This document shows, piece after piece, positions 41,557 through 54,734 of a stretch of DNA of 64,000 nucleotides. The translations under genes were made by a program, and so were the position numbers. A model generated the notes under the pieces. That model saw only the letters and a list, made by a program, of their open reading frames with translations. It searched no databases and was not told the origin of the DNA. The stretch is from Neostapfia colusana. Lineage: Eukaryota; Streptophyta; Magnoliopsida; Poales; Poaceae. The stretch is taken from assembly GCA_030760725.1 (NCBI GenBank), contig JASWHV010000002.1:58521900-58585899 (forward strand), in the 5' to 3' direction. Position 1 is the first letter of the stretch, and every line of letters starts with the position of its first letter.

Positions 41557-44500
41557 TGACACAACCCCAATGGTCCTGTCGAGCCAGGATCACGCTGAGG
41601 GGTGCTGCTTTGCACAGCACCGGATAACACACGTCAAAGGTACAAAGCGGAAGCAGAAATTTTATTACATAAACAAGTTATGAACATGTTTACATCAAAA
41701 TAAGTTCAGTCTACACTCGTGGACGTAGACTAAGCATCAAGAGCACGTTCAGCCCTTGAACGCGTCCTTGCTAGCACGCACGCACACTAACTCTGCGGCG
41801 TGCACGACTCCCACTCGACGGGGTTCCCCTCCTGGGGTTCCGTCTCCTCCTCGGGAGTCCCTTCCTCATAGAACCCTGAAAAAGCTTCAAACACAAGCAG
41901 TGAGCACGAAGGCTCAGCAAGTCTGACCCGTCTCACCTAAGCATGGAACTTCTAAATGAGGGGTGATGGGTGCATGAGATAAAATTATTTGCAAAGGACT
42001 TGCCTAATTAGTAGAACCTTACTTTCAAGTTTTAGCAGCAGGTTGTGGAGAACCTTACGCTAAGGCACATGAGAGAGCCGCAATCAAACAAGAAACGCAT
42101 TTCTCTCATGTACTTTGCCCAAAGTTGAAATGAACTTTAGTTAGCTCTAACTACAGCAAGTCATTAGCAATCAAGTCCATCTTTCAATCAGCAACATTTT
42201 AACATGTAACTAGCCTATTCTTTCTACGTCACGGTACTGTGAACAAGTGGTACTCACTGACCGCGAGGGACGGCGATTATAATCGATTTACACCTGCAGG
42301 GTTACCCGAACAACCCGTCACGTACGCCCCTACTCGATGTTGCCTACAACAACCATCACGGACGCCGTACGCGACTACCTTTCACCCGTCAGCCAAATAT
42401 TGAACCGGTCCCATCGTCCCGAGCAAGAGGTTTCTGCACGCGCATCTCAGTGCCGCCAGCCGATTTACACCTCAAGCTCTCAACCTACCCTCTGAATGAT
42501 GGGCAATGCCTCAATACCCAGCTACCCGAGTTACATCAGTTTCCCGGTTCCCATATAGCCGGTAGGTCTTCGGTACTGTTCTAGCTTGTTCAACAGGCCC
42601 GCACACGGCTCGGTCCTCAATTGACAGAAGCGGAGCTACAGCACACAGGCCCCAAAGTCCTGCTGCCCTTACCCTCCGCTTGGTCTCATTTTCTTGCCAT
42701 GTGTTTCATGTGCTATCACTACCCGAGTCGAGTGCCTCTAGCCTATGCTCGCGAGTAGCTCCAACTACTCGACTTGTACCGAATCCTACTCTATCTTAGC
42801 ATTGCAGTAGCTAACGGGGTTTGCCATCCTAAACCCAACCCATGGTTTTCTTGGCTATGCATTTAGGTTTCCAAACAAGACTCTAATGCAAAGAGTAAAG
42901 TAACCAAGTATGTGCTCAAAACAATAAAAATTGGCAAAAAGGTTAATGCAAACCGGAGCTTGCCTTGCTGCTATTGGTCGTAGGCTAGCTGCTCCTCCGG
43001 AGTTACGAAGTCTAGGACTTCGGGTTCCTCCTCGACCTTAGCGACTACATGATGGAAGGAATACATGTATCAATTTAAATGCATTTGTATTAAGTTTTGA
43101 AGTTGTGAAGTCTATAATCCTTGACAGACCCAATGACTGAAACTTCTACTGTGGCTTGGTTACAACCTAAACAGAGACTTGGTCATGTTTTAGTTGCAGC
43201 AAAGCTCAATTGAGCCCTCCACAACTAATTATGTCCTTGACCTTAATTGGAACTCTTAGGGTGTTCTAGGGATTTTCATGAAACAAACTATGACCTTCTG
43301 AAAACTAGATTTTCAGAGGGTTCTAATGGAGTTGGTCTCACTTAATTTGGAAGTCCCTAACTAAAGATATGAGCTAAACAGTTTCAGAGAAAATTCTGAA
43401 AATGTTCCTGAACATTTTCTATTTTCTCCGGAACAGTTTCACTAATCACACCATTAGGTGGATCAAATAAGCTCCAATGGATATGAAATTTTTATGGTAG
43501 TTCAGGGATATTTTGGTGAACATTCCAGCAAAATTTCAGGATTTTCCTCCAAAGGATTCTCCAGTTAAAATTCCAAACAGTTTACATTTTGAGGAATTAA
43601 TTCTGGAAAGATACGGAATTTCATGAAGTGAAACTTGATTTGCTGGAAAGTACTCAGAGAGCTGAATCCAGCAAAATTTGGTTCACTCAATTTGGAGCTT
43701 TCTAGCCGAAGTTATGAGGATTTGAAGTTTGGAAGAATTCTGAAAATCGGGGAAAAGTTTAAACTCTCGGGGCCCGCGGGGACACGTGTCGAGCGCGGAG
43801 GTGTCCGGCACACCGGAGATACCACAGGGTATTTGCGCGCCAGCACAGTGGATCCCCGGCCACACCCGATACCGATTTAAATTCTTCAGCCGCTGACACG
43901 TGGGTCAGCCGGCTTCGTCTTCCTCCCGCTGTTCTCTCGCGCCTGCGCCGCCGACCTTACCGGAGCAGACTCGGGGCTCGCCGGCTCGTCGCTGCCGGAC
44001 CTCCCAGGGTCTGAAACTCGCTGCCAGGGGGTTGTCGACGTCGAGGAACGCGTCGGTGGTGTCAGGTCGGGCTGGGGGTGACCGGAAATAGCTCGGCGAC
44101 GTGCCGCGGCCTCGGTTGAGGTTCGGCACCGTCGACCGTGGTTTCTAAACCCGCCAACACCTCGAACAAACAGCCTTATTGCATCAGCGTACATCTAGGA
44201 AGCTCGACAAGGTGTCAAAAGGGTTCAGGGATGGCGGCAAGTTGGTCGGCACCGTGTGACCGATCGTGCCCGCCATGACCGCCCTCGATCGAGCTTGAAA
44301 TTCGTCACTCCTAGACAGTTTCACGCTGCGGATGCAGAAAAGAACTTGATCGCCGGTTAGTCCAGCGTCTATGTGCAAGATTTGATGACCTCCGAAAGAT
44401 CATAGAGCGAGAATTTAAAGAAACCGTACCGGAAGCTCGGTTTACGGTCGCCGGAGCAAAAGCTGGAAATTCTCTGCGGATTCTTCACGGTTGGCTTCCA

Positions 44501-45632
44501 AACTTGGAGGAGAGCAGCACGGTGGTCGCGCGCTCCTGTTGCCTCTTTCGCTGGACCATGAAAACACCTATGGAACGCTGCCCACGGGCGCCTGACCCTC
44601 GGCTGAGGCTAGGTCGCCGCGGTGGCGATCGTCTTCGGGCAAAGGAGGTCGGAGCTCGGGTTTTCTGGCGTTGGGGAGGTGGAGTGCGACCTCAGGTGGC
44701 TTTCTAGCAGCTCAGGAACGAATGAGGAGATGGTTTTGTTGGTTTTCCCGATTGAGCAGAGAGCTGCGGCGAGAAACAATGCCGCTGCTCGGGTTTGCCC
44801 ACGAGAAGATAAAGCCAACCGACTCCTGCTCGTCTGAGGCGGTGCCGGTCGCGTGGGGGCGCGAGCAAGCCGCCCTGGGCGCCAGCGCGCGGAGAGGGAA
44901 GCAGCTGGTGGCGCCGGTAGCTGCTCAGTGGCACAGCCGACAGCTGCTCGGTGGAATTTCCCACCGAGACTCTGACTTTGGGTGAGAGTTTCTCCTTCTT
45001 CCCTCTATGACATGTGGGTCCCCCCCCGGGGTTTTAACCTCTGGAATTTACTCCTAATCACTGTAGTAAACATTGATACCCATACTACCCCTGGCAATTC
45101 AAATTATTCACCCACGAGCCATTTGAATTGATCAAAGTTCAAATGAGGTTTGGTTTGAATGAATTTCAGCACAAGTTCAGTTTGAAATTCAAATAAAATT
45201 GGAATTTCTCCCACTTAGCTCATGTCAAGATCAACTCCAAATGGAGTGAAAATTGGTGTGTGAGCTCACAAAAATGTGCTGAGTAAGAATATGCCTCCCA
45301 CTTTTAAATTCATGGGATAAAAACAGTTTGAATTTGAATATGGTTTCAAACTGCCCTCTTCCTAATTATACCCAAAATGACCTCAAAAAGGTTTTGAATT
45401 TGGGTGAAACTTGGCATGGACATCCTTAGCAAAATGTAGGAGTTTTCATATGTCCATCCTCCTTATATCACATGTGTGAAATACCACTTTGGCAATGTGT
45501 GAGTTTGTTCTCTAATGAGCATGTTGATAATCGTTACTTGCTCTTCAATTGTGTTCATCATTCTTCCTCAAATGAGGTGTGTGATGTGGTGATGAACACT
45601 GCAAATGTGTGTCAAAAACTGAGGCCCTTACA
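41557..45632 (-). repeat. Element F 3' LTR (4076 bp)
   Basis: TGACACAACC to CCTTACA. It carries the acidic ORF (41787-43066, broken), AATAAA at 41661-41666, a GC-rich block (about 43770-44960), a hairpin CTCGGTGG/CCACCGAG (about 44948-44968) and a degraded TCP site (GTGGGTCCCCC, 45014-45024). Confidence 0.95.
41787..43066 (-). pseudogene. LTR-embedded acidic ORF, element F 3' LTR copy (nonsense codon)
   Basis: Exon 1 (42964-43066, 103 nt) opens with ATG (MYSFHHVV) and encodes KVEEEPEVLDFVTPEE, but a TAG at 42971-42973 replaces the Glu of DQEQQ. Exon 2 (41787-41875) is open and ends VEWESCTPQS. The donor is GC and the acceptor TTTTTCAG. Confidence 0.55.
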
Positions 45633-45650
45633 TTCCTCCCCCCTTAAAAG
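45633..45650 (-). other. Element F polypurine tract
   Basis: Identical to that of B (CTTTTAAGGGGGGAGGAA on the minus strand), abutting the 3' LTR. Confidence 0.93.
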
Positions 45651-45701
45651 AATCTCGTCCCGAGATTATAAGGTGAAAGTGAGAGAGAGAACGGTGGAAA
45701 A

Positions 45702-48700
45702 TTACCGGATATGCGACGTGAAAAAGTCGGGGTAGTTAGTGCGAAGGAATTCTTCGCTCTCCCATGTCGCTTCATCCGTGGAGTGATTACTCCATAGAAC
45801 CTTGTAGAACCACAACGTACGGTTGCGTGTGGTTCGGGCCTTTTCATCAATAATCTGCACCGGTTCCTCCCGATAGGTGAGATCCGGTTGCAGTTCTTCA
45901 ATATCCTCCAGCTGAACGGTAGTTGATAGCTTAAGACACTTCCTCAGCTGGGAAATGTGAAAGACGTCGTGCACACCGGAAAGTGCTTCTGGTAATTTCA
46001 GCCGGTATGCCACTGATCCACAGCTTTCGGTAATCTGAAATGGACCGATGAATCGGGGTGCCAACTTTCCTCTCACTCCAAATCTGTTTACGCCCTTCAT
46101 TGGAGACACCCGTAGATATACGTGATCTCCAACTTTAAATTGTAATGGGCGCCTTCTCCGGTCTGCATATTGTTTCTGACGGGATTGAGCGGCTTTTAGG
46201 TTCGCTTGAATCAGTCGAACCTTTTCTTCCGCGTTGTTGATAAGGTCAATCCCGAAGGTAACCCTTTCGCCAGATTCACACCAATTCAGTGGTGTGCGGC
46301 ATTTCCGCCCGTATAGCGCCTCGTAAGGTGCCATCTTGATGCTGGCTTGGTACCCATTATTGTACGAGAACTCGGCTAACGGCAAGTGATCATCCCAATT
46401 CTTGCCGTGGTTGATAGCGCAAACTCATAGCATGTCTTCTAAAATCTGATTTACCCGCTCGGTTTGTCCATCCGTCTGCGGGTGGTATGCTGAACTACGG
46501 ATCAGCTTCGTCCCCAAGGCAGCGTGTAGCTGCTCCCAAAAACGGGACACAAATAAAGTGCCCCGATCCGATATGATAGTACGGGGTACGCCGTACAAGC
46601 ATAGGATCCGTGAGATGTACAGTTCAGCGTACTTCTTGGCGTTGTAGTTTGTGTTAACCGGGATGAAATGGGCAACTTTGGTGGGCCGATCGATGATAAC
46701 CCACACAGAATCATGTTTCTGCAAGGTGGTGGGTAAACCGACGATGGCGTCCATGCTCACATCCTCCCATTTCCAGGAAGGAATGCCCAGTGGTTGTAGC
46801 AGTCCCGGTTTCCGCATGTGGTCTGCCTTCACCCTTCGACATGTATCACACTCGGACACGTATTTTGCAGTCTCACGCTTCATCCGTGTCCACCAAAACT
46901 TGCTTCTGAGTTCTTGATACATTTTGTTGCTGCCGGGGTGAATAGAAAACTTTGATAAGTGAGCCTCATCAAAGATTTTCTTCCGTAATTCCGGGTTACG
47001 GGGTACGACGATCCGGTCCTTGAACCATAGGACGCCGTCTCCGTCTTTCCGGAAACATTTCAGCTCCCCACTATCTACACGTCTCCGCAAATGTGACATG
47101 CCCTTGTCATTCTTCTGGGCTGCCGCTTTCTCTTCACAGATGTTGGGGGATCAAAGCTAGGTTGTAGAGAGCTCCGTGTGGAATCACATGTAGTGGTGGT
47201 TCGCTCTCTTCCAACGGTGTGATGGTCAGATTGTTGACATGTGACTTGCGGCTCAGCGCATCTGCCACTATGTTTGCCTTGCCCGGATGATAATGGATCT
47301 CTATCTCGTAATCCTTTATCAGTTCTAACCATCTTCGTTGCCTCATGTTCAGCTCCTTCTGAGTGAATATGTACTTGAGGCTTTTGTGGTCGGTATATAA
47401 ATGTACGAGGTTACCGAGTAGGTAGTGCCTCCACATTTTTAGTGCAAGTACCACGGCAGCGAGCTCCAAGTCGTGAGTTGGATAATTTTGCTCATGGTTT
47501 CTAAGCTGCCGTGATCCATACGCGACCACTCTTCGGTCTTGCATCAGCACACATCCGAGCCCAATGCCGGATGCATCGCAGTACACATCGAACGGTTTTG
47601 TTGTGTCTGGCTGCGCCAAAACCGGTGCTGATGTCAGGTGCTTGACTAAAGTCTTGAATGCTGCTTCACATGCTGGACTCCAAACATATTTGGTAGCCTT
47701 CTTCAGCAGCCCTGTCATTGGCTTGGCAATCTTCGAGAAGTTCGGAATGAACCTCCGATAATATCCCGCGAGTCCGAGGAAACTCCGTACCTCGTGAACA
47801 GTTCTCGGGGATTTCCAATTCAGCACTTGAGTGATCTTGCTCGGATCCACAGCGATACCCTCCGCTGAGATGATATGCCCGAGGAAAGGCACTTGCGATA
47901 TCCAAAACTCGCATTTTCTGAATTTTGCGTATAACTTGTGATCCCCCAGCCGTTGCAAGACTATACGCAGATGTTTCTTGTGATCTTCCACCGACTTGAA
48001 ATATACCAGGATGTCGTCGATGAAGACCACGACAAACTTGTCCAGCTCCGACATGAATACCGAGTTCATTAAGTACATGAAGTGAGCTGGAGCATTGGTG
48101 AGGCCGAAGGACATGACCAGGTACTCATAAAGTCCGTACCTCGTCGAGAAAGCTGTCTTTGGAATGTCCTCCACCCTTATCTTAATCTGATGGTACCCGG
48201 ATCTTAAATCCATTTTGGAAAACATCTTTGCTTCGACCAACTGATCAAACAACATGTCGATCCGTGGCAACGGGTACTTGTTCTTGATGGTCACGGCATT
48301 TAATGGACGATAGTCCACGCAAAGCCGCAATGTCTCATCCTTTTTCTTGACAAATAATGCCGAACAGCCCCATGGCGAGGAGCTCGGCCTAATAAAACCC
48401 TTCTCCAGAAGGTCCGTGAGCTGAGTCTTCAGTTCAGCCAACTCCTTGGGCGCCATCTTGTACGGCCTTCGGGATATTGGCGTGGTTCCCGGTGCAAGTT
48501 CAATCTTGAACTCCACCTCTCTATCGGGTGGCATCCCCGGCAAATCATCCGTGAATACGTCAGGGAACTCTCGGACCACTGGAATATCCTCCAATCTGAT
48601 GGTTGTGGCTTGATAGACACTTGGAAGTTTTATTTCTGGACTGTCCAGAAATAATGAGTGAGAACCGTGCACCTCTGAGTTTAAGTGCACGACTCGAAGG

Positions 48701-50259
48701 ACGGTGTCTAAAACAGCGCCGTGGTGGGTTAACCACGACATCCCTAGGATGACATCGACCTTCTGTCCCTCTAAGATAATGAGAGACGTGGGGTACACTC
48801 TACCCGCTAAGCATAATGGTGCTTTGGAGACCATTACGCTTGCTGAAATCTTCCCACCCGGTGAACAAATTAAATATGGACTATCGGTGGATAGTATTGG
48901 CAAACTGTGTTTAGCAATGAAAGCTTGGCTAATAAAATTATGCGTGGCGCCTGAATCAAACAGTACTATAGCGGGATGCTGGTGGAGTTGGAACATACCC
49001 GCAAGGATTGGCTCGCCCTCCGGCACGTCCTCAATGGCAAGCTGGTGGACGGTGCCGGGCCTAGGGTTTGCCCGCCGCAAATTAGTAGGGTTCCGGGGTT
49101 GATTCCTCCCCGGAAACTGCAGTGCCACTCCGCCGCCTTGCCCCTCCGTGCAACTGCTCGCGAAGTGTCCTGGACGACCACACTTGTAACATGTGGCCGC
49201 TGCTGGTGGAGTGCTCGGTGGACGAAAGACCGGCATGCGTTGCTGAGGTGCAAACGCACGCGGCATCGCCCGCTGCTGCTGTTGTGGTTGCGGTGGTGCT
49301 GGCAGTGCCGGCCGGAATGCCGGTGAAGAGTACGGCAGACTGCGGAACGGCATCGACTGCTGTGGTGGTTGCCAGCATGGACCTGGTGGTGGGCGATTCA
49401 CCATCCGAAACTTCTGAGAAGGACCACCTCCTTCTCCACTGCTCTGCGGCGCGCTCCGCTTTCTCTCCGCAGCCGCTAACTCCTTGCCGGAGTCCTCCTG
49501 AACAATCGCAGCATCAATGATGTCGTTGAGGCTGCCGCGATTGAACATCGCCAACTTGTCCTTCAGGAGCGGGTTAAGCCCCTGGTAAAAATGGTCTCGC
49601 CGCTTCTCGTCTGTATCTGCGTGATACGACGTGTAGAGCGCGAGATCGTTGAACGCTCTGGAGTATTCCAGCGCGTTCCGGCTCCCTTGCTGCAGGTGTA
49701 AAAACTCCTGCATCTTCCTCTTCATTAAACCTGGCGGTATATGATAGGCTCTGAAGGCCGTCCGGAACTCCGTCCAGGTCATCACTCGGTCGGTGGGATG
49801 TGAAGCACAGAAGTTGGCCCACCACGCGCTCGCGGATCCTTGGAGCTGCTGGACCGCGAACTGAGTCTTGCGCTGCTCACTGAGCTGGAGCAGCCCGAAC
49901 TTCATCTCTATGGCGCGGAGCCAGTTGTCCGCGTCAAGTGGTTCATCCGCCCTTGAGAATACCGGGGGATGAGTTGCCAGGAAGTCGGAGTAGGAGCTCT
50001 GTTGATGCTCCTCACGGTCTTGACGTCTCTCTGGATGAGACGTATTCGCAATTAAGGTTTGCAGCAGCTCCGTGTGCTGCTGATGTGAGCCCGCCATTGC
50101 CGCGACGATGTCGGCCAATGTAACCGTTGGCAGTGGCGGTGGCGGTGTTTGCTGTTGCTGTTGCTGCTGCTGTCCCGAGGAGTCCTCGGGAGGTGGTTGG
50201 GAGGTCTCTCCCCCTTGACTGGTAGCCCCAACGTCAGGGTTGGCACGAGTACGCGTCAT
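45702..50259 (-). pseudogene. gag-pol: Element F gag-pol (one frameshift, one nonsense)
   Basis: The start is the ATG at 50259 (MTRTRANPDVGA). It is open through gag, CCHC knuckle (CYKCGRPGHFASSC), protease (LFDSGATHNF), reverse transcriptase (FIDD intact) and RNase H. Near 47145-47149 a run of five G replaces the four of B and shifts the frame (NLALIPQHL). The frame resumes (MSHLRRRVDSGELKC) through the integrase zinc part and catalytic Asp residues to DML, where TGA at 46425-46427 replaces the CGA (Arg) of B. The last part (45702-46385 and upstream) is open to the chromodomain (LWSNHSTDEATWESE). Integrase reads SMDAIVGL where B has SMDFVVGL. With only two lesions F was probably active recently. 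Confidence 0.95.
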
Positions 50260-50531
50260 TCTGAAATTCAAAACAGCAGCGTTTATCACATGTCTTACTT
50301 AAAATTCCATAAGCAACAGTAGGTATTGAAGTGACACATGATTAATTTGCACAACATTCACATATATTGATAAAGCATAAACTTTATATAAGATACATTA
50401 TTCTCGGATCTCCGAGAAGTCGTGCTCATGTCGTCACTACCTATACATACACTACTGTCTACACGACACGTCACCGATTACAAAAGTTGGGTTACGCTAC
50501 CCGGGCTGCCCTACTTGGCAACCGTAACCCC

Positions 50532-51476
50532 CTACTCGGAGTAGAACTCAACCTCCTGTGGGTCGTCCTCCTCCGGTACCTCTGCTGGTGGCTCTGGATC
50601 TACCACCTCTCCTCCCATTCCGGGTTCTCCCATTGCTGGAAGACCCAAGACCACTGGTACGCCTAACACCGGGGGCATGAGGTCCTGCAAAGCATGCACC
50701 TCGTCCATAGCTTGGTTGTAGTCCTCTTCCCAGCCTTGTCCTTCCTCAATAGCGTCGTCCCACTCTTGAGCAAGGTCCTCATTCTGCTGGGTTAGGGTCT
50801 GCACCAGTTCTTGTAACGCCGCGATGTCGACACGGCTTTTTTTCTTCGCCTTCTTCAGACGATGCAACTGATTGTGCTGTTCATTCAGTCGCTTGATCGT
50901 CAGAAGGAGCACATTGCGGAGTGCGCTGTGAGCACTCTCGAAATGATCTCCACGGCTTGTGCTCTCCTTGAGCTTTGTGGCGAGATGCTCCGTATGAACA
51001 GCTTGGCTGTCCATCACGGCGTTTCCCACCCTCACTTGGAGGCTGAGAGTTGCCTCCGCGGGGTTGTACCTTGGGCAACTAGGGTCCGTTGCCTCCAGGT
51101 ACCTATCTTCCCACACATGCTGAGCTCGTCCCTCCACCGGAACGAGTGCGTATGGAGCACCCTCCATAGCCTGCACGTGTAGTTGGCAGAAACGTGACAT
51201 AGTGTCACGGGCTGCCAACTGCCATATTCCTTTCGGTTGTCTTCCTCTCACCGTGACGGTGAACGGCACCCAACCGGGTGGCATAGGTCCTGCAGGGACT
51301 TCGACATGGATCGTCCACGTCTTGTTCCCCTCTTCGCCTTCTTCCTTGGCGAAATATTGCGGCATCTGGTTGTACCCGAAATATTGGAGCATTTGCCACA
51401 ATGCTTTCGGGTAGCCGCTATGGTGAGAACAGTGGGACATCACCCACCCGTTCTCCAACTGTTTATCGGCTGTCAT
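50532..51476 (-). CDS. Element F pre-gag ORF, coiled-coil protein (314 aa)
   Basis: Intact, the same length and stop as the B copy, starting MTADKQLENGW after TTTTTACAG on the minus strand. It shares the unassigned N-terminal domain (TWTIHVEVPAGP, DTMSRFCQLHV), basic patch KKAKKKSR, long coiled coil and acidic tail ending VEFYSE. Substitutions against B are scattered (KALWQML for GALCLML, for example), yet no stop or frameshift appears although gag-pol of F has both. That fits selection until recently, or chance. Confidence 0.87.
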   Translation of the reverse strand: MTADKQLENGWVMSHCSHHSGYPKALWQMLQYFGYNQMPQYFAKEEGEEGNKTWTIHVEVPAGPMPPGWVPFTVTVRGRQPKGIWQLAARDTMSRFCQLHVQAMEGAPYALVPVEGRAQHVWEDRYLEATDPSCPRYNPAEATLSLQVRVGNAVMDSQAVHTEHLATKLKESTSRGDHFESAHSALRNVLLLTIKRLNEQHNQLHRLKKAKKKSRVDIAALQELVQTLTQQNEDLAQEWDDAIEEGQGWEEDYNQAMDEVHALQDLMPPVLGVPVVLGLPAMGEPGMGGEVVDPEPPAEVPEEDDPQEVEFYSE

Positions 51477-52958
51477 CTGTAAAAATATATTTGAGAAATG
51501 TCAAATATTTATTTAAACAGTAAACCGCTAAGTTATAACATAAAACATGTCATTGAACCCATAAAATTTGGAAACATAGTTCAAATTTTTAAACAAATTT
51601 GACTGCTGATCTGCTGTTCCCATGACAGCTCTGACCAGTTTCCAGTTCAACCTGATTTAGGCCATGTTGAAGGAAAAACCAATTCTGGAGCTCAACATCA
51701 AAGTTAAAGCTAACTTCAATAGCTTTCCAGAAAGTATTTGCTTGGCCTAAGGTCTGTCCTGGTTCAAAAGTTATGTGATGTCAAAGTTAACAGAATTTCT
51801 GGAAACAATGGGACAGCATCTCCCTGCTTTAGGTATTGATTTAATCCAAGAATTCCAGTTAATTCTGTCCCTACTCTGACAAAAATTTCTGTTACAAAGT
51901 TGTAACCCATCTCATAAACTTTCCAGAACTATCTCATTTTCTATCTTTGGATTTTATCCAGGAAGTTATGATTGATTTACAGAGAGTCTACAGAGAGTCT
52001 TTACTCTGTCCTGTTTTCTGGACAGTTTCAATTCTACTGCATTTTTCGAGTGGATAAGGGATGAAACATCTCTGGACCTCAACAGAAAAGTTGTAAAGCT
52101 CTTCCAAAGATTTCCAGAAATGTATCATATGACCCCAACCTCGAAAAAACTCAACCTCTAACCTCTGATTAACTTCAGCCTTGATTCAGCTGAAAACAGA
52201 GTGCTCTGTCCTTAACAACCTATAAGTTGAAAACTTGTTAACTTTGAATATCCTGTTCAAGGGAAGGAGTTACATCAAGTTCTACTACTTTGGATCAAAA
52301 CTTTCAAGTTTTAAATGAATTTGTTCATTTAGTTGGGTGTGACGTCGATGCGTCACCAGATTATGTCGGTACTACGTCCTCACAAAGAAAAACCTATACC
52401 GGACTTAGCCGGCTTCATTATTTCAGTGGAACTAAATGTCACTCGCACACGGATGCTACACGTCTACCGTTTCGTGTGCAGGCTACCTGCAGAAACTCAA
52501 ACAATCATCAGACTCGGCTGCACACCGAGCCCGGAATCCATACAGTTCGTACACCCGGCCGTCATCACTCGGCCGGATGTTCTCAAGCCAAACACGCCTT
52601 GAGTTACGTGTTCACGTTTCAGACCACGTGACGGGGTCTCCCAAGTTGCACCACGCACGCCAGGGACAGACGTTGCTCGAATACCCCAAACGACATGAAG
52701 AGTCGTAGAGGATACTAAAGCGGGTCGGGTTACCTGCCACCCGTGGGGCTCCACCCTTCAGCTTGTGCGCACTGGTGGACAGCGCTTACGTGCACCCCCC
52801 AAGACATGAACGTCCCGAGATGCACGATTTTCCGACATAACAAATAGGTTAATATGCCACTTTCTATATGCTAATAACATCCTTATACGGGCTACTAACT
52901 CATTCCTCACTAGATTTTTGAAAAAGAGGACCTTTGTACTGTGTTAAACCTCAAGCGA
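51477..52958 (-). other. Element F untranslated leader
   Basis: Homologous along its length to the B leader (23559-25041), with the same CTTTCCAGAAA and AAAGTTGTAA phrases and the GC-richer part near 52330-52800. No ORF supported. Confidence 0.65.
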
Positions 52959-52970
52959 GCTCTGATACCA
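52959..52970 (-). other. Element F primer binding site (initiator tRNA-Met)
   Basis: TGGTATCAGAGC on the minus strand, four bases inside the 5' LTR start at 52975. Confidence 0.95.
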
Positions 52971-52974
52971 ACGC

Positions 52975-54718
52975 TGACACGACCCCAATGGTCCTGTCGA
53001 GCCAGGATCACGCTGAGGGGTGCTGCGTTGCACAGCACCGGATAACACATGTCAAAGGTACAAAGCGGAAGCAGAAATTTTATTACATAAACAAGTTATG
53101 AACATGTTTACATCAAAATAAGTTCAGTCTACACTCGCGGGCGTAGACTAAGCATCAAGAGCACGTTCAGCCCTTGAACGCGTCCTTGCTAGCACGCACG
53201 CACACTAACTCTGCGGCGTGCACGACTCCCACTCGACGGGGTTCCCCTCCAGGGGTTCCGTCTCCTCCTCGGGAGTCCCTTCCTCATAGAACCCTGCAAA
53301 AGCTTCAAACACAAGCAGTGAGCACGAAGGCTCAGCAAGTCTGACCCGTCTCACCTAAGCATGGAACTTCTACATGAGGGGTGATGGGTACATGAGATAA
53401 AATTATTTGCGAAGGACTCGCCTAATTAGTAGAACCTTACTTTCAAGTTTTAGCAGCAGGTTGTGGAGAACCTTACGCTAAGGCACATGAGAGAGCCACA
53501 ATCAAACAAGAAACGCATTTCTCTCATGTACTTTGCCCAAAGTTAAAATGAACTTTAGTTAGCTCTAACTACAGCAAGTCATTAGCAATCAAGTCCATCT
53601 TTCAATCAACAACATTTTAACATGTAACTAGCCTATTCTTTCTACGTCACGGTACAGTGCACAAGTGGTACTCACTGACCGCGAGGGACGGTGATTATAA
53701 TCGATTTACATCTGCAGGGTTACCCGAACAACCCATCACGTACGCCCGTACTCGATGTTGCCTACAACAACCATCACGGACGCCGTACGCGACTACCTTT
53801 CACCCGTCAGCCAAATATTGAACCGGTCCCATCGTCCCGATCAAGAGGTCTCTGCACGCGCATCTCAGTGCCGCCAGCAAATTTACACCTCAAGCTCTCA
53901 ACCTACCCTCTGAATGACGGGCAATGCCTCAATACCCAGATACCCGAGTTACATCAGTTTCCCGGTTCCCGTATAGACGGTAGGTCTTCGGTACTGTTCT
54001 AGCTTGTTCAACAGGCCCGCACACGGCTCGGTCCTCAATCGACACAAGCGGAGCTACAGCACACAGGCCCCAAAGTCCTGCCGCCTTACCCTCCGCTTGG
54101 TCTCATTTTCTTGCCATGTGTTTCATGTGCTATCACTACCCGAGTCGAGTGACTCTAGCCTATGCTCGCGACTAGTTCCAACTACTCGACTTGTACCGAA
54201 TCCTACTCTATCTTAGCATTGCAGTATTTAACGGGGTTTGCCATCCTAAACCCAACCCTTGGTTTTCTTGGCTATGCATTTAGGTTTCCAAACAAGACTC
54301 TAATGCAAAGAGTAAAGTAATCAAGTATGTGCTCAAAACAATAAAAATTTGCAAAAAGGTTAATGCAAACCGGAGCTTACCTTGCTGCTCTTGGTCGTAG
54401 GCTAGCTGCTCCTCCGGAGTTACGAAGTCTAGGACTTCGGGTTCCTCCTCGACCTTAGCGACTACATGACGGAAGGAATACATGTATCAATTTAAATGCA
54501 TTTGTATTAAGTTTTGAAGTTGTGAAGTCTATAATCCTTGACAGACCCAATGACTGTGAAACTTTTACTGTGGCTTGGTTACAACCTAAACAGAGACTTG
54601 GTCAAGTTTTAGTTGCAGCAAAGCTCAATTGAGCCCTCCACAACTAATTATGTCCTTGACCTTAATTGGAACTCTTAGGGTGTTATAGGGATTTTCATGA
54701 AACAAACTATGAACTTCT
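52975..54718 (-). repeat. Element F 5' LTR, left part up to the CACTA insertion
   Basis: Homologous to 41557-43301 or so of the 3' LTR. It contains AATAAA at 53079-53084 and the intact acidic ORF. It ends at ACTTCT, where the CACTA element begins; TCT at 54716-54718 is the duplicated target. Confidence 0.95.
53205..54483 (-). CDS. LTR-embedded two-exon acidic small protein, element F 5' LTR copy
   Basis: Exon 1 (54381-54483, 103 nt) starts ATG and encodes MYSFRHVV, then KVEEEPEVLDFVTPEE and QLAYDQEQQ. Exon 2 (53205-53293) encodes the FYEEG part and ends in TAG at 53205-53207. This is the only copy with a canonical donor (CAAG/GTAAGC); the acceptor is TTTTGCAG and the phase is 1. A full 63-residue product is possible. 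The upstream LTR is now separated from it by the CACTA insertion, so this copy is probably silent unless driven from inside the transposon. Confidence 0.6.
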
Positions 54719-54734
54719 CACTACAGGAATCAGG

